From assembly GCA_900543945.1 (NCBI GenBank), contig UQTN01000049.1, positions 1 through 15,146 of the forward strand: a stretch of DNA of 15,146 nucleotides. Direction: 5' to 3'. Below, piece after piece: positions 6,515 to 12,563 of this stretch (positions are counted from its first letter, which is position 1; every line of letters begins with the position of its first letter). Origin of the DNA: an uncultured Collinsella sp. GTDB taxonomy: Bacteria; Actinomycetota; Coriobacteriia; Coriobacteriales; Coriobacteriaceae. A program made the translations under genes and the position numbers. The notes under the pieces are model-generated. The model worked only from the letters and a program-made list of their open reading frames with translations. It was not told where the DNA came from and searched no databases.

Positions 6515-7768
6515 ATGGTTGTTAGAGAGAACCCTACAGTCGAATACAAGGAAAGCGTTACGCCGACGTTTCTTAAAACGGTGAGCGCCTATGCAAACTA
6601 CGGGACGGGCAAGATTGAGTTTGGCGTTGATGACGAGGGCGTGGCTGTCGGCCTTGCAGATCCGGTCGCAGAGTGTCTCCGCATCGAGAACATGATTAAT
6701 GACAGCTTGGATCCCGCTCCCCGTTACACGCTCGAGCGCGATGAGAAACACGGGACCGTAATCCTTACGGTTTATGAGGGCCAGGACAAACCCTATCGAA
6801 GCAAGGGAAAGGCCTACAGGCGAAACGATTCGGCAACGGTGGAGGTCGACCGGTTTGAGTATGGCAGGCTGACGCTCGAAGGCAGCAACGTAACGTTCGA
6901 CGCGCTCACGTCGGCTCGCCAGGACTTGAGTTTTCACACGCTCGAGCATAAGTGTGTTGAACATCTCGGCATTTCCGAGCTAACGCCGGATATTATGCGC
7001 ACGCTTCGCTTGCTCGGCAAAGATGGCTATACCAACGCTGCGGCGATTTTGGCGGATAAGAATGATTCTCCGGGCATCGACTGCGTCCGTTTTGGCGATA
7101 CCGAGGATGTGATCTTGGACCGTGAGACGACGACAAATGTATCCGCAATTGAGCAGGTGGACAGGGCGGTGGCTATGTTTGCACGCTACTACCGTTTTGA
7201 GCGTATCGAAGGGATGGAGCGCGTCCAAACCGATCGAATTTCTCTTGAGGCATTCCGCGAAGCTGTTGCAAACGCTTTGGTGCATCGGACGTGGGACGTT
7301 CGAGCGAATGTTCAAATTGCCTTGTACGACGATCGTGTTGTTGTGACTTCGCCCGGATCACTGCCCGCCGGTTTGACGACGGAACAATACCTGTATGGGC
7401 AGATATCCGTGCTCAGAAACCCAATTGTCGCCGAGGTCTTTTTAAAACTGGATTACATCGAGAAATTTGGCACGGGAATCGCGCGCATTAGACGTGCCTA
7501 TCGCGATTCGATCAATCAACCATTTTTTGATGTTCGCGGCGGCATGGTGGCCGTCACATTGCCCGCTACCGATGCCTTTGAAGGGTCCGAGGAAGAGATC
7601 CAGGTTCTCAATGCCTTGTCGGGCGGGCGAATTATGTCGCGAAGCGAGATTGAAAAACAGACGGGGCTGAGCCGCATGCGGACGTTGGCGGCACTCGAAT
7701 CTCTGCTTGAACGGAATGCAATCGTAAGGCAGGGAACCGGGCGGGCCACGAAATACGAGCGCTCATAG
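6515..7768 (+). CDS. AlbA_2 (Schlafen-type) / GHKL-ATPase / winged-helix protein, putative regulator
   Basis: A 417-residue protein of the COG2865 kind, found widely in bacteria and poorly understood. Residues 1-115 are an AlbA_2/Schlafen-like nucleic-acid-associated domain (VEYKES, then AYANYGTGKIEFGVDDEGVAVGL). Residues about 240-350 are a GHKL ATPase half with the N-box EAVANALVHR (Glu249, Asn253) and the RNPIVAEVF...EKFGTGIARI motif. Residues about 365-412 are a winged helix (SRSEIEKQTGLSRMRTLAALESLL). ATG 6515 is chosen over GTG 6509 because GAGAGGG (6500-6506) is then eight bases away. Codons look less GC-rich than in the neighbouring genes, suggesting later acquisition. It is flanked by terminators on both sides. 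The operator dyads in its promoter fit self-regulation. A role in phage defence is possible, but nothing here shows it. Confidence 0.8.
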   Translation: MVVRENPTVEYKESVTPTFLKTVSAYANYGTGKIEFGVDDEGVAVGLADPVAECLRIENMINDSLDPAPRYTLERDEKHGTVILTVYEGQDKPYRSKGKAYRRNDSATVEVDRFEYGRLTLEGSNVTFDALTSARQDLSFHTLEHKCVEHLGISELTPDIMRTLRLLGKDGYTNAAAILADKNDSPGIDCVRFGDTEDVILDRETTTNVSAIEQVDRAVAMFARYYRFERIEGMERVQTDRISLEAFREAVANALVHRTWDVRANVQIALYDDRVVVTSPGSLPAGLTTEQYLYGQISVLRNPIVAEVFLKLDYIEKFGTGIARIRRAYRDSINQPFFDVRGGMVAVTLPATDAFEGSEEEIQVLNALSGGRIMSRSEIEKQTGLSRMRTLAALESLLERNAIVRQGTGRATKYERS

Positions 7769-7790
7769 TCCAAAAGAGCCATGGTACAAG

Positions 7791-7824
7791 ACGGACCCCA
7801 AGCCAGCGTTGGCTTGGGGTCCGT
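7791..7824 (+). terminator. 15-bp hairpin terminator after the AlbA_2/ATPase gene
   Basis: ACGGACCCCAAGCCA pairs perfectly with TGGCTTGGGGTCCGT around a GCGT loop. The downstream T-run is short (TATATC). It lies 22 bases past the stop codon. Confidence 0.75.
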
Positions 7825-7861
7825 TATATCCCGGATGGTAACGGGCCGATTATTGTCAAGT

Positions 7862-7920
7862 TATAGCAAAGTATAGCGACGTACAGCAAAGTATAGTGAA
7901 ATATAGCAAGCCGTATAGCG
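7862..7920. repeat. Helically phased TATAG array
   Basis: TATAGC/TATAGT-like units begin at 7862, 7872, 7882 (TACAGC), 7892 and 7902, exactly 10 bp apart, with a sixth at 7914 after a 12-bp step. AAAG commonly follows each unit. It lies in a 540-nt stretch without a gene (7769-8308). One turn of spacing puts all units on one DNA face, as in cooperative binding arrays. Function unknown. Confidence 0.7.
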
Positions 7921-7922
7921 CG

Positions 7923-7950
7923 CCTTGATTATCAACCCTTGATTATCAAC
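7923..7950. repeat. Tandem 14-bp repeat with palindromic core
   Basis: CCTTGATTATCAAC occurs twice head to tail without gap. Each unit contains the 11-bp dyad TTGAT-T-ATCAA (7925-7935 and 7939-7949). It follows directly after the TATAG array, and a TATAAC hexamer (7972-7977) lies between it and the structured element. Confidence 0.7.
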
Positions 7951-8016
7951 CGTCCGTATTTCACAGCAACTTATAACAGGCTCGGGGTGCCAATTTGGGG
8001 TGCGGTAGTGCTGCGT

Positions 8017-8172
8017 CACGAAAAGGGCCTATCTACTACGTTTAAGCCGCAGGGGCCAACCATAGTCGGCTTTTTCGAAAATCGACAAGCTGTCTACCTG
8101 CGGTTTTGTTTTCACGGTTTTCGGTATGGCCGAGGCTATCCGTGTTAACGTAGTAGATGGGCCACTTTTGTG
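8017..8172 (+). ncRNA. Candidate structured RNA (three-way junction), or MITE-like element
   Basis: Hand folding gives a closed structure. Closing stem: 8026-8042 pairs with 8147-8163 over 17 positions, the only non-Watson-Crick pair being U8030-G8159. It extends outward through AAAAG/CTTTT and CAC/GTG to 8017 and 8172 with single bulges. Arm 1: CCGCAGG (8047-8053) with CCTGCGG (8097-8103), capped by GTCG (8065-8068)/CGAC (8083-8086) around TTTTCGAAAA. Arm 2: CACGG (8113-8117) with CCGTG (8140-8144), capped by TCGG (8121-8124)/CCGA (8130-8133) with a TATGG loop. The G-U pair would be an A-C mismatch on the minus strand, so the plus strand is favoured. There is no clear promoter or terminator of its own. 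A small transposon-like repeat with 17-bp inverted ends is the main alternative. Confidence 0.5.
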
Positions 8173-8204
8173 GCAAGGGGGCCGATCTGCGGGCCAGGGT
8201 AGCT

Positions 8205-8245
8205 AAAAGAGCCCCGTCCCAAAAAGACTGATTGGGAGCCGGGGC
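8205..8245 (-). terminator. Hairpin that reads as a terminator only on the minus strand
   Basis: GCCCCG-TCCCAA (8211-8222) pairs with TTGGGA-GC-CGGGGC (8232-8245), a 12-bp stem with a two-base bulge. On the minus strand it is followed by TCTTTTA, while the plus side has no T-run. No minus-strand gene lies to its right in this window. Confidence 0.45.
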
Positions 8246-8257
8246 GTGTCGATGCGA

Positions 8258-8263
8258 TAGTAT
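8258..8263 (+). promoter_or_regulatory. Candidate -10 (TAGTAT) of the GntR-family gene
   Basis: TAGTAT lies 45 bases before the chosen ATG. TTGGGA (8232-8237) is the nearest -35-like hexamer but is 20 bp away. The same hexamer occurs upstream of the glnA-like gene (11123) and of the gene starting at 15143, which supports it as a real -10 class here. Confidence 0.35.
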
Positions 8264-8308
8264 TACGTGGTGGAATTCGACAAACCGTGGGCTTCATCCG
8301 AGGGCTTT

Positions 8309-9001
8309 ATGGAACAACACCAGCATTATCAGAGCCTGCAAGATCAGGCATACAGCGCATTGCGCTCCAAGATTATCTATGCCGAGCTCAAGCCCGGCAC
8401 GCGTCTTTCGGCGATTGGCCTGGAAAAAGAGACGGGAATCGGGCGAACGCCCATTCGCGAGTCCTTTGTGCGTCTGCGCGAGCAGGAGCTGGTGGAAACG
8501 CGTCCCAAGAGCGGCACCTACGTCTCTAAGATCAGCATGGAGCGCGCCGAGAACGCTTGTTTCTTGCGCGAGAAACTCGAGAGAAGTGTGCTCATTAAAT
8601 GCTGCTCTGCCGCCACGCCCGAGCAAAAGCATCGGCTCGGGCAGATTCTTGCCGAGTCCGAGTCGCTCGACCATAGCGAAACGCGTCGCTTTTTCGATCT
8701 GGACAACCTGTTCCATGAGACGTGTTTTGCGATTGCCGGTCGTCACATGTTGTGGGATTGGATGAAGAGCATCAACACGCATTTTGAGCGATACAACTGG
8801 TTGCGTATGGTGTCGCAGGATCTGGATTGGGAGCCGATTCGTCGACAGCATCGCCGGATTCTCGAGGCCATTAAGAGGGGCGATACCGACGCGGCGAGCT
8901 ATCTGGCAGAGATACACCTGCACCTGATGCCCGAGGAACAGGGCCCGGTTATCGCCTTGTATCCCGACTATTTCGAGCTGTCCAAAGACTCGTCTATCTA
9001 G
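8309..9001 (+). CDS. GntR-family transcriptional regulator, FadR/FCD subfamily
   Basis: A 230-residue regulator. The N-terminal winged helix (about residues 10-80) has the GntR signature: AYSALRSKIIYAELKPGTRLS, then GIGRTPIRESFVRLREQELVETRPKSGTYV. The C-terminal helical FCD domain keeps probable metal ligands: Asp and His in DNLFH, a His in RRQHRRI and a His in EIHLHL. FCD regulators usually bind a small carboxylic acid; the ligand here cannot be read. The start is ATG 8309 behind CGAGGG (8299-8304). A GTG at 8267 would add 14 residues with no family similarity and would lie at or before the expected transcript start from the TAGTAT -10. It stands alone before a LacI-type gene, with no metabolic target gene beside it. 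Confidence 0.88.
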   Translation: MEQHQHYQSLQDQAYSALRSKIIYAELKPGTRLSAIGLEKETGIGRTPIRESFVRLREQELVETRPKSGTYVSKISMERAENACFLREKLERSVLIKCCSAATPEQKHRLGQILAESESLDHSETRRFFDLDNLFHETCFAIAGRHMLWDWMKSINTHFERYNWLRMVSQDLDWEPIRRQHRRILEAIKRGDTDAASYLAEIHLHLMPEEQGPVIALYPDYFELSKDSSI

Positions 9002-9025
9002 CCCATCATCGCATCTGCTCGAGAC

Positions 9026-9058
9026 GCAAAACGATGCTGCTCACCTACAGCGTTTTGC
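9026..9058. promoter_or_regulatory. GCAAAACG inverted repeat upstream of the LacI-family gene
   Basis: GCAAAACG (9026-9033) and CGTTTTGC (9051-9058) with a 17-nt spacer lie in the 122-nt gap between the two regulators. It has no T-run, so an operator is more likely than a terminator. An AT-rich stretch with TAAAAT (9081-9086) could be the promoter. Confidence 0.35.
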
Positions 9059-9123
9059 AACCGAAATTATTAAAAATGCCTAAAATGGCTCAGACTGCCG
9101 ACAATGGGGAAACGGGGTGCGCT

Positions 9124-10146
9124 ATGGCGCAGATGAGAATCAAGGACATTGCCGCCGAGGCGGGCGTGAGCCCGGCCACGGTCTCGCGCTACCTCAATAA
9201 CCGCCCCGGGCAGATGACCGAGGAAACCCATGCTCGCATCGCGGCGGTTATCGAGCGCACCGGCTATCGTCCACGTGCCGCCGCGCGCAATCTGCGCAGC
9301 TCGCGTACCAATTTCATCGGCGTGATCCTGGCCGACATCGCTAACCCGTTCTCCAGCGCCATGCTCGAAGGGCTTTCCGCCAGTGCCGCCGCGCGCGGCT
9401 GCTCGCTTATGACTGCCATTAGCGGCAACGACCCCGCCAAGGAGGCAGAGTCGCTCACCAGACTTATCGATGCCGGCGTGGACGGCCTGGTCGTCAACAC
9501 CTGCGGAGGCAACGACAAGGCGATCGCCGCGGCAGCGGGACGCTTGCCCGTCGTGCTGCTCGACCGCGATGTTGCCGACGGTGGCATCGATCTGGTGACC
9601 TCCAACAACCGTGAGCTGGTCGCCGGCCTGGTAGACGCCTTGGCTGTCGCGGGCAGCGAGCGCCTGTGCCTGCTCACCGAGGCAAGCGACGACAGCCCTG
9701 TGCGTCGCGAGCGTGCCGAGGCCTTTGCCGACGAGCTTTCGCGACGCAGCCTTGCGGGTGAGGTCGTCACCCTGGCCGATGGTGGCGTCGAGGGTGTCAG
9801 TCGCCTGGACGAGACCATCCGCGGCTATGCGGGTAAAAAGCTCGGCCTCATTGCCGTCAACGGCTTGGTTTTCCTGCGCCTGACCGAGGCGCTGGCCCAG
9901 CTGGGGCCCTCGTTGCCGGCGGGTCTCAAGATTGCAACGTTTGACGACTATCCCTGGAACCACGTCCTCTTTGGCGGTGTGACCACGGCAGCGCAGGACA
10001 CTCTTACCATTGCCGAGCGCGTAGTCGAGCGTCTGTCCGAGCGCATTAACGTCGTCACCACCACGGTGGGCGAGGCCGCAAGGCTGGCTCCCAAGCGCAT
10101 CGAGATCCCCGGCCGCATCGAACACCGCGCTTCGGCCTCGCGCTAG
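9124..10146 (+). CDS. LacI-family transcriptional regulator
   Basis: A 340-residue repressor of usual LacI length. The N-terminal helix-turn-helix reads RIKDIAAEAGVSPATVSRYL (from about residue 5), followed by the hinge region RPRAAARNLRSSRTN. The periplasmic-binding-like effector domain begins at FIGVILADIANPFSSAMLEGL and continues with IDAGVDGLVVNT and LPVVLLDRD. The C-terminal half has KIATFDDYPWNHVLFGGVTT, the usual D-D/N-x-P-W patch near the effector site. The effector is probably a sugar or sugar acid, not identifiable here. ATG 9124 is chosen because the helix-turn-helix starts there; an earlier in-frame start at 9034 lies inside the inverted repeat and promoter-like region. The Shine-Dalgarno is weak (ACGGGG). 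No transport or sugar-enzyme genes adjoin it, so its targets are elsewhere. Confidence 0.92.
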   Translation: MAQMRIKDIAAEAGVSPATVSRYLNNRPGQMTEETHARIAAVIERTGYRPRAAARNLRSSRTNFIGVILADIANPFSSAMLEGLSASAAARGCSLMTAISGNDPAKEAESLTRLIDAGVDGLVVNTCGGNDKAIAAAAGRLPVVLLDRDVADGGIDLVTSNNRELVAGLVDALAVAGSERLCLLTEASDDSPVRRERAEAFADELSRRSLAGEVVTLADGGVEGVSRLDETIRGYAGKKLGLIAVNGLVFLRLTEALAQLGPSLPAGLKIATFDDYPWNHVLFGGVTTAAQDTLTIAERVVERLSERINVVTTTVGEAARLAPKRIEIPGRIEHRASASR

Positions 10147-10150
10147 TCTG

Positions 10151-10184
10151 TGTGATAATATATAGACAATGTCATACAGGAGGT
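10151..10184 (+). promoter_or_regulatory. Extended -10 promoter and RBS of the toxin-antitoxin operon
   Basis: TG-T-GATAAT (10151-10159) is an extended -10 promoter element. The 9-bp palindrome GACAATGTC (10165-10173) covers the predicted start of transcription and could be an autoregulatory site for the RHH domain encoded just downstream. CAGGAGGT (10177-10184) is a strong Shine-Dalgarno ending four bases before ATG 10189. Confidence 0.55.
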
Positions 10185-10188
10185 ATCC

Positions 10189-10683
10189 ATGGCTGCGTCT
10201 GTGCTGAGTGTGCGAGTGGACTCGTCAATTAAAGATTCATTTGCCGATCTGTGCGAAGAACTTGGCATGACTTCGTCTGTTGCAGTCAATATGTTTATGA
10301 GACAGATGCTGCGCGAGCGTTCGCTGCCGTTTGTCCCTTCACTCGGTAAAAGCTCTGCGAGCGGAAGCGTCGCGGCGGGCATTTTGGATACCGCTCAGAT
10401 TGAGTCCGCTGTCCGTGAGGCGGCCAGCCCGATTCCCGCCATCAAAAGCGTGATTCTTTTTGGCTCGTATGCTCGTGGCGACGCGCGTGCCGATAGTGAC
10501 ATTGACTTGCGTCTCGAAGTCGATCGCGATCAGGGCTTTGGCCTTTTCGCGTTGTCGGCATTCGGCGAGGCGGTGCGCAAAGAAACTGGGAGGCAGGTTG
10601 ATCTTGTCTCGAGCGACCATCTTGATGCCGATCTTGCCGCGGTAATCGAGCGCGAAGGAGTGATCCTTTATGATCGCGCGTAA
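10189..10683 (+). CDS. mntA: RelB/DinJ-like RHH domain fused to MntA-type nucleotidyltransferase (antitoxin)
   Basis: A 164-residue protein in two parts. Residues 1-50 match RelB/DinJ antitoxins: LSVRVDSSIKDSFADLCEELGMT, then SSVAVNMFMRQMLRERSLPF, a ribbon-helix-helix fold that binds operator DNA. Residues 80-164 form a minimal nucleotidyltransferase with GSYARGDARADSDIDL, that is G92-S93-x10-D104-x-D106, and a third Asp in QVDLV (Asp138), so all catalytic residues are present. MntA enzymes neutralise HepT by adding AMP units to a tyrosine. The usual MntA is only the second part, so the DNA-binding domain is an addition. The gene overlaps hepT by 14 nt. Codon use looks less GC-rich than in the flanking LacI and glnA genes. 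An alternative is that the RHH part serves an unrelated regulatory role. Confidence 0.85.
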   Translation: MAASVLSVRVDSSIKDSFADLCEELGMTSSVAVNMFMRQMLRERSLPFVPSLGKSSASGSVAAGILDTAQIESAVREAASPIPAIKSVILFGSYARGDARADSDIDLRLEVDRDQGFGLFALSAFGEAVRKETGRQVDLVSSDHLDADLAAVIEREGVILYDRA

Positions 10684-11041
10684 GTCAGACGGCCTCCGCG
10701 CCCAAGAGGTCTTGGACGCCATCTCTGAAACGAACGAGCGCATCAAGGCTTTTGATATCACCGAGGACCAGTTTCTGCATGCGAATGACGTGCGGACGAG
10801 GGCGTTGGCGGACTCCCTTTTGATGTGCGCGCTTAGGGTGACGGAAGAAGCGGGCAAGTTGTCGGAACGCTCGCAGCGGCTTCATCCCGAAATTGAGTGG
10901 CGTGGAATTATCGGCATGAGAAATTACCTCGCGCATGATTACGGCAATGTCGACCGATCGGTTGTTTGGGATGCGGTGACGATGGAGTTCCCAGCGCTGG
11001 AACGAGCGTGTAGGCAAATTGTTTCCGAATCTGAACGCTAG
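10670..11041 (+). CDS. hepT: HepT-like HEPN ribonuclease toxin
   Basis: A 123-residue all-helical HEPN-domain protein. The active-site motif R-x4-H-x-Y is intact as RNYLAHDY (Arg84, His89, Tyr91); in HepT toxins this cleaves RNA, and the Tyr is the residue that MntA modifies with AMP. Upstream helices (ALRVTEEAGKLSERSQRLHPEIEWRGIIGM) match the family core. The start at ATG 10670 overlaps the nucleotidyltransferase gene by 14 nt, with GAAGGAG (10654-10660) inside that gene, so translation is probably coupled. The two genes form a type VII toxin-antitoxin unit by family knowledge. Reading from sequence alone cannot tell whether the toxin is active. Confidence 0.9.
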   Translation: MIARKSDGLRAQEVLDAISETNERIKAFDITEDQFLHANDVRTRALADSLLMCALRVTEEAGKLSERSQRLHPEIEWRGIIGMRNYLAHDYGNVDRSVVWDAVTMEFPALERACRQIVSESER

Positions 11042-11094
11042 CCATTCGTTTGTGACTGCCTGTTCGCGCACGTTTTTTGGGCGCTTGATACGCT

Positions 11095-11140
11095 TTAACC
11101 CTGCGGAAACATTTTTCTGCGATAGTATCTGCGATATAGA
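11095..11140 (+). promoter_or_regulatory. Candidate GlnR box and promoter of the glnA-like gene
   Basis: TTAAC-CCTGCG-GAAAC (11095-11110) fits the actinobacterial GlnR pattern gTnAC-n6-GaAAC except for its first base. Two -10-like hexamers follow: TAGTAT (11123-11128) and TATAGA (11135-11140). With the second, the box would centre near -44, the usual place for an activator. A TTGATA at 11085-11090 is too far from either to be a good -35. The GlnR-like regulator is encoded two genes along in the same direction. Confidence 0.5.
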
Positions 11141-11175
11141 CCAGTCGAAACCCGCCCGAAAGAAAGGGGAGCGAC

Positions 11176-12513
11176 ATGAACCAGCAGAACATCGATTACG
11201 TACTCCGCTCCGTAGAGCAACGTGACATCCGCTTTGTTCGTCTGTGGTTTGTCGACATTCTCGGCCGCCTCAAGAACTTTGCCATTAGCCCCGAGGACCT
11301 CGAGGTCGCTTTTGAGGAGGGAATTGGCTTTGACGGCTCCGCCATCGAGGGTTTTGCCACGCCCGAGGAAGCCGACATGCTGGCGTTTCCCGATGCTTCG
11401 ACCTTCCAGATTTTGCCGTGGCGCCCGAGCCACAACGGCGTCGCCCGCGTGTTCTGCGACGTGTGCACTCCCGATCGCAAGCCGTTTGCCGGCGACCCGC
11501 GCGATGCCCTGCGTCGCATGTTCCGCAAGGCCGAGAAGGCTGGCTATCTGCTCAACGTGGGTGCCGAGCTGGAGTATTACTACTTCCCCGACGAGCATAC
11601 CCCCGAGCCGCTTGACAACGTGGGCTACTTCGATCTTTCGGTGAGCGATGCCGCCCGCGACTTGCGTCGCAACACGGTCCTCACGCTCGAGAAGATGTCC
11701 GTGCCCGTGGAGTACACCTTCCACGCCGCCGGCCGCTCGCAACACGGCATGAGCCTGCGCCACGCCGAGGCCCTGAGTATGTCCGACGCCATCACTACGG
11801 CCAAACTCATCATTAAGCAGCAGGCCTACGAGAGCGGTTGCCACGCCTCCTTTATGCCCAAGCCGTTGGCGGGCGAGGATGGCAGCGCCATGTTTTTGCA
11901 TCAGTCGCTGTTCGACCACGACGGCAACAACGTCTTTTGGGGCGAGGACGACGAGAAGTACCACCTCTCCGATATCGCCAAGCACTATATGGCCGGCATC
12001 CTGGCGCATGCCCGCGAGATCAGCGCTATCACCAACCCCACGGTCAACTCGTACAAACGCATCACCACGGGCGGCGACTCCGTGCCACAGTACGCCACGT
12101 GGGGCCTGCGCAACCGCGCGAGCATGGTCCGCATCCCGGTCTACAAGCCCGGCAAGCCGCTGTCCACGCGCATCGAGCTGCGCAGTCCCGACCCCATGGC
12201 CAACCCGTACCTGGTCAACGCCGTCACGCTGGCGGCTGGTCTGGACGGCATCGAGCGCAAGCTGGAACTCCCGCCCGAGGCCACGGCCGAGACGCTCAAG
12301 CTTACCGACCGTCAGATGGTCGAGGCCGGCTACGCGCCGCTGCCGCGCTCGCTCAAAGAGGCGCTCGACGTGTTTGAGGACTCGCAGTTTATGAAGGATG
12401 CCCTCGGCGAGCACATCCACAGCTTCTTCCTCAAAAAGAAGCGCGACGAGTGGCATAAGTTTGAGTCTACGATCACCGAGTGGGAGATCAAGCACTACCT
12501 GGCGAACTCCTAA
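11176..12513 (+). CDS. Glutamine synthetase type I homologue with missing metal ligands
   Basis: A 445-residue protein, colinear with GSI-alpha glutamine synthetases, which join ammonia to glutamate using ATP. Present are FDGSAIEGF (Asp53, the ammonia-site Asp), the GAELE pair (Glu131, Glu133), GYFD, FMPKPL, NRASMVRIP and RIELRSPDPMANPYL (Glu334, Arg336). The segment usually written HHEVAPSQHE reads FHAAGRSQHG, so the two Mg/Mn-binding Glu are Ala184 and Gly191. The usual GMH of the His ligand reads AMF (Phe240), and the PGYEAP flap loop reads TGGDSVP. Alignment through these points needs no gap, so this is substitution, not frameshift. It lacks the adenylylation loop. The ATG follows AAAGGGGAGC. 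It lies 50 nt before the GlnR-like gene with no terminator between. Catalysis by the standard mechanism seems unlikely; a regulatory or other ligase role is inference. Confidence 0.85.
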   Translation: MNQQNIDYVLRSVEQRDIRFVRLWFVDILGRLKNFAISPEDLEVAFEEGIGFDGSAIEGFATPEEADMLAFPDASTFQILPWRPSHNGVARVFCDVCTPDRKPFAGDPRDALRRMFRKAEKAGYLLNVGAELEYYYFPDEHTPEPLDNVGYFDLSVSDAARDLRRNTVLTLEKMSVPVEYTFHAAGRSQHGMSLRHAEALSMSDAITTAKLIIKQQAYESGCHASFMPKPLAGEDGSAMFLHQSLFDHDGNNVFWGEDDEKYHLSDIAKHYMAGILAHAREISAITNPTVNSYKRITTGGDSVPQYATWGLRNRASMVRIPVYKPGKPLSTRIELRSPDPMANPYLVNAVTLAAGLDGIERKLELPPEATAETLKLTDRQMVEAGYAPLPRSLKEALDVFEDSQFMKDALGEHIHSFFLKKKRDEWHKFESTITEWEIKHYLANS

Positions 12514-12563
12514 TCGCGCTGGCTTGTTTCAGTACGATTGAGCTCATTTCTTTGGAGGCCGAT

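Noticed and set aside
7862..7950. CRISPR array or plasmid-type replication iterons
   Set aside because: Units are 10 or 14 bp, too short and without spacers for CRISPR. No cas or rep gene is in the window.
7939..8148. Possible 69-residue protein in the intergenic region
   Set aside because: TTG start inside a tandem repeat, no Shine-Dalgarno, no motif, and the frame runs through the paired arms of the structured element. RNA or repeat structure explains the sequence better.
11095..12495. 466-codon minus-strand open frame opposite the glnA-like gene
   Set aside because: Fully antisense to a clear glutamine synthetase homologue and without recognisable domains.
11176..12513. Frameshift or sequencing error as cause of the unusual GS active site
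   Set aside because: The frame is continuous and residues on both sides align without gaps; the changes are scattered single substitutions at several separate sites.
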